From: Pseudomonadota bacterium
Lineage (GTDB): Bacteria; Pseudomonadota; Alphaproteobacteria; Sphingomonadales; Sphingomonadaceae
DNA: 10,384 nt
Assembly: GCA_023427285.1 (NCBI GenBank)
Contig: JAEZBH010000296.1
Span: forward strand, 1 to 10,384
Direction of reading: 5' to 3'
This document shows, in pieces, positions 5,818 through 10,384 of the stretch (the first letter of the stretch is position 1; the number at the start of each line of letters is the position of its first letter). Under the pieces are notes generated by a model, which had not been told where the DNA came from, searched no databases, and saw nothing but the letters and a program-made list of their open reading frames with translations. Both the position numbers and the translations under genes were made by a program.

Positions 5818-6645
5818 ATGCGTTATACCTCTTTCGCGGCCTTGGCATTGGCCTCTCTGCTTGGCATGAGCGCACCGGCGCTGGCCCAATCCGCCTCTGC
5901 CCCCACCGCCTCCGTTTCAGCCGCGCTGGATGCCGCCCTTGCCGGTTCGCATCGCGCGCCGGAGAACCGGGGCCGCGATGCCCATCGCAACCCGAAGGAA
6001 ACCCTCGCTTTCTTCGGCTTGCAGCCGAACATGACCGTGGTTGAGATTGCGCCGGGCGGCGGCTGGTACACCGAAGTGCTCGCCCCCGTTCTGAAGGATC
6101 AGGGCCGGCTCATCGCCGCGCACAACGATCCGAACAGCAGCACCTACGGCCGCCGCGCGCTGGGCGGCTACCTGCTGAAGCTGGGCAACGCACCCGATGT
6201 TTACGGCAAGGTTGAGATCGCGCCGTTCAATCCGGCCCAGAACCTGCTGGGCGTTGCCCCCGGCACGGCCGACATGGTGCTGACCTTCCGCAACGTTCAC
6301 AACTGGATGGGCTCGAACAGCGCCGAGGCCGCCTTCAAGCTGTTCTTCAACGCGCTGAAGCCAGGCGGCGTCCTGGGCGTGACCGAGCACCGCTGGCCGG
6401 AAGACCGCGCGGTGAACCCGCGCTCTGGCTATGTGAAGGAATCCGACGTGATCCGTCTGGCGGAGGCCGCAGGCTTCAAGTTGGCGGCCCGGTCCGAGAT
6501 CAACGCCAACCCGCGCGACACCAAGGATTACCCCAAGGGCGTGTGGACCCTGCCGCCCAGCTTTGCCGAAGGCGCGCAGGACCGTGGCCGCTACGCCACC
6601 ATCGGCGAATCCGACCGCATGACGCTCAAGTTCGTGAAGCCGTAA
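5818..6645 (+). CDS. Exported class I SAM-dependent methyltransferase-fold protein (COG4798-like)
   Basis: A 275-residue protein with a clear Sec signal peptide (M-R-Y-T-S, then a hydrophobic core, A-L-A cleavage site after residue 23) and a mature domain of methyltransferase fold. Motif I is V-V-E-I-A-P-G-G-G-W-Y-T-E (74-86), followed by a second strand (G-R-L-I-A-A-H-N-D, 96-104) with a possible ribose-binding acidic position. A-D-M-V-L-T-F-R-N-V-H-N-W (151-163) is motif IV-like and L-K-P-G-G-V-L-G-V-T-E-H (190s region) is motif V/VI-like. The C-terminal part carries E-I-N-A-N-P-R-D-T-K-D-Y-P (227-239), typical of the predicted methyltransferases of COG4798. Substrate and reaction are unknown. 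The mature protein has no cysteine. Monocistronic, with its own Shine-Dalgarno and a strong terminator. Odd point: SAM is not expected in the periplasm, so it may bind another ligand or act without SAM. Confidence 0.82.
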   Translation: MRYTSFAALALASLLGMSAPALAQSASAPTASVSAALDAALAGSHRAPENRGRDAHRNPKETLAFFGLQPNMTVVEIAPGGGWYTEVLAPVLKDQGRLIAAHNDPNSSTYGRRALGGYLLKLGNAPDVYGKVEIAPFNPAQNLLGVAPGTADMVLTFRNVHNWMGSNSAEAAFKLFFNALKPGGVLGVTEHRWPEDRAVNPRSGYVKESDVIRLAEAAGFKLAARSEINANPRDTKDYPKGVWTLPPSFAEGAQDRGRYATIGESDRMTLKFVKP

Positions 6646-6692
6646 GCGCTCCACACGGGTTGTTCGCTGCAACCCATGACCCGAGGGATCTG

Positions 6693-6730
6693 GCAGGCCC
6701 TGAAAATAGCCCTTCAGGGCCTGCTTTTTT
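6693..6730 (+). terminator. Strong intrinsic terminator
   Basis: A perfect 12-bp stem, GCAGGCCCTGAA (6693-6704) with TTCAGGGCCTGC (6713-6724), closes an 8-nt loop and is followed directly by six T residues (6725-6730). It sits 47 nt after the methyltransferase stop. A second smaller hairpin, GGGTTG (6657-6662) with CAACCC (6670-6675), precedes it. Confidence 0.92.
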
Positions 6731-6863
6731 ACCAAAACCCGATCACAGCGCAGATAGCAAAGCGAAGGGTGTTGCATTGGGGGAGACGACGCCGGAATAT
6801 CCCTCGACGCCTGCAATTCTCCGGTTTAAGTCAGTGTCTTGGGGTACGGGTTGGACGGCCTAG

Positions 6864-7787
6864 ATGGATATTTATCTGCCCATTGCCGAAATGTCGGTGA
6901 ATGCCCTCGTCATCGTCAGCTTCGGCGCGGTGGTGGGCTTCCTGTCCGGCATGTTCGGCGTTGGCGGCGGCTTCCTCACCACCCCGCTTCTGATCTTCTA
7001 TGGCATTCCCCCCTCCGTTGCCGTGGCCAGCGCAGCAACGCAGATCGCAGGCTCCTCCGTATCGGGCGTGCGCGCCCACTGGCGACGCGGCGGCGTTGAC
7101 CCCAAAATGGGCGGCGTGCTGATCGCAGGCGGTCTTGTCGGCTCAACACTTGGCTCCCTCATCTTCAAGGCGTTGAAGGATGTGGGCCAGATCGATTTCA
7201 TCATTCAGTTGCTTTATGTGCTGATCCTCGGCGTCATCGGCGGGCTGATGCTCATCGAATCCGTCGGCGCGCTGGTGCGCGCCCACAAGGGCCAGACAGC
7301 GCCGCCCGCCCGCAAGCGGCACCACGGCCTGCTGCACCGCCTGCCCTGGCGCATGCGCTTTCCGCGCTCGGGGCTCTACATCAGCCCGCTGGCACCGGCG
7401 GCGCTGGGCGCGGGCGTTGGCATGCTCACCGCCATCATGGGCGTGGGCGGCGGCTTCATTCTGGTGCCCGCCATGATTTACATGCTGGGCGTGTCCACCA
7501 GCGTGGTTGTCGGCACCTCCCTGTTCCAGATCATTTTCATCTCGGCGGCGGTCACCGTGCTGCACGCCGTCAACACCCAGAGCGTTGATATTCTGCTGGC
7601 CGTGCTGCTGCTGGTGGGCGGCACGGTCGGCGCGCAGCTGGGCGCGCAGTTCGCTCAGAAATTGGGCGGCGAGAAGCTGCGCGTGGCGCTGGGCCTGCTG
7701 GTGTTCCTCGTCTCCGCCCGGCTGGCGGTCGAGCTGATGATCCGGCCGAGCGAGCTGTTCAGCGTGGTTGAGGACATCACGCTATGA
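6864..7787 (+). CDS. TauE/SafE (TSUP) family membrane permease, probable sulfite/organosulfur exporter
   Basis: A 307-residue inner-membrane protein. It has two homologous halves, each with the family's glycine motif: F-G-V-G-G-G-F (31-37) and M-G-V-G-G-G-F (192-198), both followed by a hydrophobic run and a conserved T/S-rich segment (A-A-T-Q-I-A-G-S-S, V-V-V-G-T-S-L-F-Q). About eight hydrophobic segments are visible (roughly 14-30, 40-60, 84-101, 112-134, 174-193, 198-220, 222-236 with 242-262, and 270-290). A long basic loop (~138-168, K/R/H-rich) joins the halves and should be cytoplasmic. Members move sulfite, sulfonates or related anions; the substrate here cannot be read. The start at ATG 6864 has a weak GGACGG upstream. 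The gene shares ATGA with the following TIGR02186 gene, which implies a common function. The 133 bp between the terminator and this start contain no other gene. Confidence 0.88.
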   Translation: MDIYLPIAEMSVNALVIVSFGAVVGFLSGMFGVGGGFLTTPLLIFYGIPPSVAVASAATQIAGSSVSGVRAHWRRGGVDPKMGGVLIAGGLVGSTLGSLIFKALKDVGQIDFIIQLLYVLILGVIGGLMLIESVGALVRAHKGQTAPPARKRHHGLLHRLPWRMRFPRSGLYISPLAPAALGAGVGMLTAIMGVGGGFILVPAMIYMLGVSTSVVVGTSLFQIIFISAAVTVLHAVNTQSVDILLAVLLLVGGTVGAQLGAQFAQKLGGEKLRVALGLLVFLVSARLAVELMIRPSELFSVVEDITL

Positions 7788-8572
7788 GGCGTCTGGCGGT
7801 TCTGTGCCTGCTGGCGGCGTGCGGGCTTGCCATGCTTGCGGCCCTGCCCGGCGCGGCTCTGGCCCAGCGCGCGGGGCCGCGGCTGATTACTGACCTTTCC
7901 CAGAACCGCGTGGATATCGAATACACCTTCGCCGGGGCGGACATTCTGCTGTTCGGCGCGATTGACCGTGCGTCTTCCCTGCGCAACCGCCAGCTCGATC
8001 TGGTGGTGGTGGTGCGCGGCCCCTCCTATCCGCTGACCGTGCGCAAGAAGGAACGGGTGGCGGGCATGTGGATCAACACCCGCTCCGTGCGCTTCCACAC
8101 CACGCCCAGCTACTATGCCATCTCCACCACCCGGCCGATCGATGAGATCTTCGATCCCAAAACAGCCGCCATCTATGAGTTCGGCATTTCCAACCTGCAC
8201 TTCTCTCCGGCCTCGACCGAACGCAGCGCGCAGGAGATTCAGGAATTCCAGACCGGGCTGGTGGACCTGCGCAGCCGCGAGGGGCTGTATGTGGAGAACG
8301 AAGGCGGCGTCAGGGTGGTGGAAGGCGTGCTGTTCCGCACCAGCACCCGCCTGCCCGGCGATGCGCCGGTGGGGGAATATTCCGCCTCGGTGTTCCTGAT
8401 TGCCGACCGGCAGGTGATTGCCACCACCACCGTGCCGCTGACCGTGGGCAAAACCGGCTTTGAACAGGCGGTTTACAGCTTCGCCATCGACCACAGCCTT
8501 GCCTATGGCCTGCTGGCCGTCATCATCGCGCTGGCCTCCGGCTGGGGCGTTGCCGCCATCATGCGGCGCTGA
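7784..8572 (+). CDS. TIGR02186 / Alph_Pro_TM family envelope protein, partner of TauE/SafE permease
   Basis: A 262-residue protein of the alphaproteobacterial TIGR02186 family, whose function is unknown. It has an N-terminal signal peptide (M-R-R-L, hydrophobic core, A-L-A cleavage near residue 27), a beta-rich periplasmic domain of ~210 residues and one C-terminal membrane span (~238-257) ending in M-R-R. The topology would leave the bulk of the protein periplasmic, anchored by the C-terminal helix. Recognisable features are L-S-Q-N-R-V-D-I (38-45), G-A-D-I-L-L-F-G-A-I (51-60), V-R-G-P (77-80) and P-G-D-A-P-V-G-E-Y (191-199). ATG 7784 overlaps the permease stop as ATGA, so translation is coupled. 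From that I infer that it works with the permease, for example as a periplasmic substrate or gating partner; this is not shown. Confidence 0.87.
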   Translation: MRRLAVLCLLAACGLAMLAALPGAALAQRAGPRLITDLSQNRVDIEYTFAGADILLFGAIDRASSLRNRQLDLVVVVRGPSYPLTVRKKERVAGMWINTRSVRFHTTPSYYAISTTRPIDEIFDPKTAAIYEFGISNLHFSPASTERSAQEIQEFQTGLVDLRSREGLYVENEGGVRVVEGVLFRTSTRLPGDAPVGEYSASVFLIADRQVIATTTVPLTVGKTGFEQAVYSFAIDHSLAYGLLAVIIALASGWGVAAIMRR

Positions 8573-8641
8573 TGCAAACTGACGTCACAGCTTAACCAGC
8601 CGGAAGGAACTGCCGCGCTACACTCTCCGACAATTCAATGC

Positions 8642-8647
8642 GGGAGA
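8642..8647 (+). promoter_or_regulatory. Ribosome binding site of the HerA-like gene
   Basis: GGGAGA lies 9 nt before ATG 8657 and supports that start. The 84-bp spacer after the TIGR02186 gene has no terminator that I can see, so read-through from the permease pair is possible. Confidence 0.6.
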
Positions 8648-8656
8648 TAGAGCGCC

Positions 8657-10339
8657 ATGTTTCAGGATGCCAGCCTCGGCACCCCCCAAGCCGCCACTGC
8701 GCCGGAAGACTGCACGCACAGCCCGCTCGGGCGCGTTCTCAGCGTCTCGGGCGATGCGGCAACGGCCGTGCTGGAGCGCAGCGCCCTGACGCGCCTTGCC
8801 GCCACACCGGACGTTACCCTGCAAACCGCAGGACAGGTTGGCTCTCCCGTCAAAATGCGCGTGCGCGGCCGCTGGGTAATCGCAAACATCCGCTCCGTTC
8901 GCCTTGCCGACAGGCGCCTTCAGGACGGCACCGATATCCCCATCATCGCCGAGCTGGACTTTCTGGGCGAGGCCACCGCAACCGAAACCGGCTCCCTTGA
9001 GACCAACGCCCTCACCAACTTCCGGCGCGGCGTCAGCCACCACCCGACCCCCGGCAGCGTCGTGTATCCGGTTCTGGCCGCCGACCTTGACGGCATCTAC
9101 GCCGCGCACGACCGGGCGCACATCACCATCGGCACCGTCTATCCGACCGATCACGTCAGCGCCTCGCTGTTCATCGATCCGCTGCTCTCCCGCCACTTTG
9201 CGCTGCTCGGCTCGACCGGCACCGGCAAATCCACCACCGCCGCGCTGCTGCTGCGGCGCATCATCGAGCAGGCGCCCCACGGGCACGTGCTGATGCTCGA
9301 CCCCCACGGCGAATACGCCGCCGCCTTTGCAGACGTGGGGCAGGTCTATGACGTCTCCAACCTGCACCTGCCCTACTGGCTGATGAACTTTGAAGAGCAT
9401 GTGGAGGTTCTGGTCGGCCCGCGCACGCCCGAGCGCGAGCCAGAGGTGGACATTCTCCAGCGCTGCTTGCTCGCCGCCCGGCAGAAGTCGCGCCTTGCGG
9501 GCGGGACCAACCGCATCACGGTCGATACGCCCCTGCCCTATACCCTGGCAGAGCTGCTCTCCGCGCTTTCCGCCCAGATGGGCAAGCTCGACAAGCCCGA
9601 GAAGGTCACGCCCTACCTGCGCCTCAAGACCAAGCTGGAGGAGCTGAAGGCAGACCCGCGCTACAGCTTCATGTTCTCCGGCCTCCAGATCAACGACACG
9701 CTGGCCCAGCTGCTCTCGGAGATGCTGCGCATGCCCGCCCACGGGCGGCCCGTCTCCATCATCGACCTCTCCGGCGTGCCGTCAGACATCACCAACGCCG
9801 TGGTGGCGCTGATCTCCCGCCTCGTGTTCGACTTTGCCGTGTGGACGCCGCAGGCCGAGCGCCGCCCGATCCTGCTCGTTTGCGAGGAAGCCCACCGCTA
9901 CGTGCCCGCCGAGCGGCTGGACGCCTTCGGGTCCGCCCGCAAGAACCTTGAGCGCATCGCCAAGGAGGGGCGCAAATACGGCGTCGCCCTGGGGCTGATC
10001 TCCCAGCGCCCGTCGGAACTCTCGGAAGCCGTGCTCTCCCAGTGCGGCACCATTATCTCTATGCGCCTCAATAACGAGCGCGATCAGGTTTTCGTGCGCT
10101 CCGCCATGTCTGAAGGCGCACGCGGCTTCCTCGACGCCATCCCCTCCTTGCGCAACCGCGAATGCATCATCTGCGGCGAGGGCGCTGCCGTGCCCATGCG
10201 CGTGCGCATCGCCTCCCTGGCGCCCGAGCACTGCCCCGCGTCCGACGACCCGGCGTTCTCCACAAGCTGGACCACCAACAGCCGCGGCCTGCCGCTCATT
10301 GAAGACGCAGTGCAGCGCTGGCGCTCACAGCGGCGGTAG
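8657..10339 (+). CDS. HerA/DUF87-type DNA translocase ATPase
   Basis: A 560-residue cytoplasmic P-loop ATPase of the HerA/FtsK superfamily, hexameric dsDNA translocases that in archaea work with the NurA nuclease in end resection. Order of parts: a beta-rich N-terminal HAS-barrel-like segment (~20-170), then Walker A G-S-T-G-T-G-K-S-T (185-193) and D-P-H-G-E-Y (215-220). A mostly helical insertion (~290-360) precedes the strand P-V-S-I-I-D-L-S-G-V-P (365-375). Walker B I-L-L-V-C-E-E-A-H-R-Y (405-415), the R-K-N-L-E-R-I-A-K-E-G-R-K-Y-G segment with a candidate arginine finger (428-442) and the sensor motif S-Q-R-P-S-E-L (449-455) follow. Length is within the usual range. Near the end E-C-I-I-C-G-E-G (502-509) resembles a conserved turn of this class. 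No NurA, Sir2 or other effector gene lies upstream; what follows is outside the window. A role in DNA repair, conjugation or defence cannot be chosen from this sequence. Confidence 0.88.
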   Translation: MFQDASLGTPQAATAPEDCTHSPLGRVLSVSGDAATAVLERSALTRLAATPDVTLQTAGQVGSPVKMRVRGRWVIANIRSVRLADRRLQDGTDIPIIAELDFLGEATATETGSLETNALTNFRRGVSHHPTPGSVVYPVLAADLDGIYAAHDRAHITIGTVYPTDHVSASLFIDPLLSRHFALLGSTGTGKSTTAALLLRRIIEQAPHGHVLMLDPHGEYAAAFADVGQVYDVSNLHLPYWLMNFEEHVEVLVGPRTPEREPEVDILQRCLLAARQKSRLAGGTNRITVDTPLPYTLAELLSALSAQMGKLDKPEKVTPYLRLKTKLEELKADPRYSFMFSGLQINDTLAQLLSEMLRMPAHGRPVSIIDLSGVPSDITNAVVALISRLVFDFAVWTPQAERRPILLVCEEAHRYVPAERLDAFGSARKNLERIAKEGRKYGVALGLISQRPSELSEAVLSQCGTIISMRLNNERDQVFVRSAMSEGARGFLDAIPSLRNRECIICGEGAAVPMRVRIASLAPEHCPASDDPAFSTSWTTNSRGLPLIEDAVQRWRSQRR

Positions 10340-10363
10340 GGGATTTTCTCAAGGGGTTTCTTT

Positions 10364-10384
10364 GCAGGGGACTCAGTCCCCTGC
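10364..10384 (+). terminator. 21-nt inverted repeat after the HerA-like gene, probable terminator cut by window edge
   Basis: GCAGGGGACT (10364-10373) and AGTCCCCTGC (10375-10384) are exact reverse complements around a single C. As RNA this gives a stem of about 7-8 bp with an ACTCAGT-centred loop. It lies 24 nt past the stop. Whether a U-run follows cannot be seen because the window ends at its last base. Confidence 0.5.

Noticed and set aside
6774..6802. TTGCAT - 17 bp - GAATAT as a promoter for the TauE/SafE gene
   Set aside because: The -10 half matches the consensus at only three of six positions; too weak to list.
5917..6816. Open - strand frame (299 codons) opposite the exported methyltransferase
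   Set aside because: It runs across the strong terminator at 6693-6730 and has no domain features; the + strand gene has a signal peptide, motif I and a Shine-Dalgarno.
8580..8587. TGACGTCA palindrome between the TIGR02186 and HerA-like genes
   Set aside because: Only 8 bp, expected by chance, and the eukaryotic CRE resemblance has no meaning here.
8618..9742. Long open - strand frame (374 codons) under the HerA-like gene
   Set aside because: No recognisable domain, G/Q/A/H/V-biased composition, and complete overlap with a well-supported ATPase gene.
1..10384. CRISPR arrays, tRNA or rRNA genes, insertion sequences, attachment sites
   Set aside because: I looked for spaced direct repeats, cloverleaf-like segments, transposase motifs and paired terminal repeats and saw none; the only tandem repeat is the 36-bp one at 5375-5410.

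Overview
The window looks like a chromosomal segment of a GC-rich alphaproteobacterium. The organisation cysI - DUF934 - cysH, the alphaproteobacterial TIGR02186 (Alph_Pro_TM) family next to a TauE/SafE permease, and the typical third-position G/C codon use all point that way. A sphingomonad-like or related lineage is plausible, but I cannot fix the genus from the sequence. I see no phage, transposon, integrase, CRISPR, tRNA or rRNA. It reads as ordinary core or near-core genome.

Left part (1-2101): the 3' end of an assimilatory sulfite reductase gene (cysI, cut by the window edge), a DUF934 gene and cysH (APS/PAPS reductase with [4Fe-4S] cysteines) overlap each other and form one operon. A GC-rich hairpin follows cysH. 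Middle (2292-5271): a reverse-strand gene for a membrane GGDEF protein with a periplasmic TPR sensor converges on cysH. It is divergent from cysG, which encodes the dehydrogenase/ferrochelatase that makes the siroheme needed by CysI. So the sulfate-reduction theme resumes after the GGDEF gene. The shared 202-bp divergent region holds a perfect 8-4-8 dyad, and a TATACT box sits so close to the cysG start that the transcript may be leaderless.

Right part (5272-10384): a convergent spacer carries a 9-bp hairpin and three 12-bp tandem repeats. It is followed by a reverse-strand 71-aa two-span membrane protein, a methyltransferase-fold protein (COG4798-like) with a signal peptide and a textbook terminator, a translationally coupled pair (TauE/SafE permease plus TIGR02186 envelope protein), and a HerA/DUF87 DNA-translocase ATPase. 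The window ends inside an inverted repeat.

CysH makes sulfite, CysI reduces it to sulfide, CysG supplies the siroheme, and the TauE/SafE family often handles sulfite or sulfonates. A shared sulfur theme is therefore reasonable, but the link to the permease is inference. I found no clearly new multi-gene system. The points most worth a second look are a CysG with a decayed methyltransferase remnant, a GGDEF domain lacking a metal-binding aspartate, the unexplained TauE-TIGR02186 pair, and the repeat cluster at 5335-5410.
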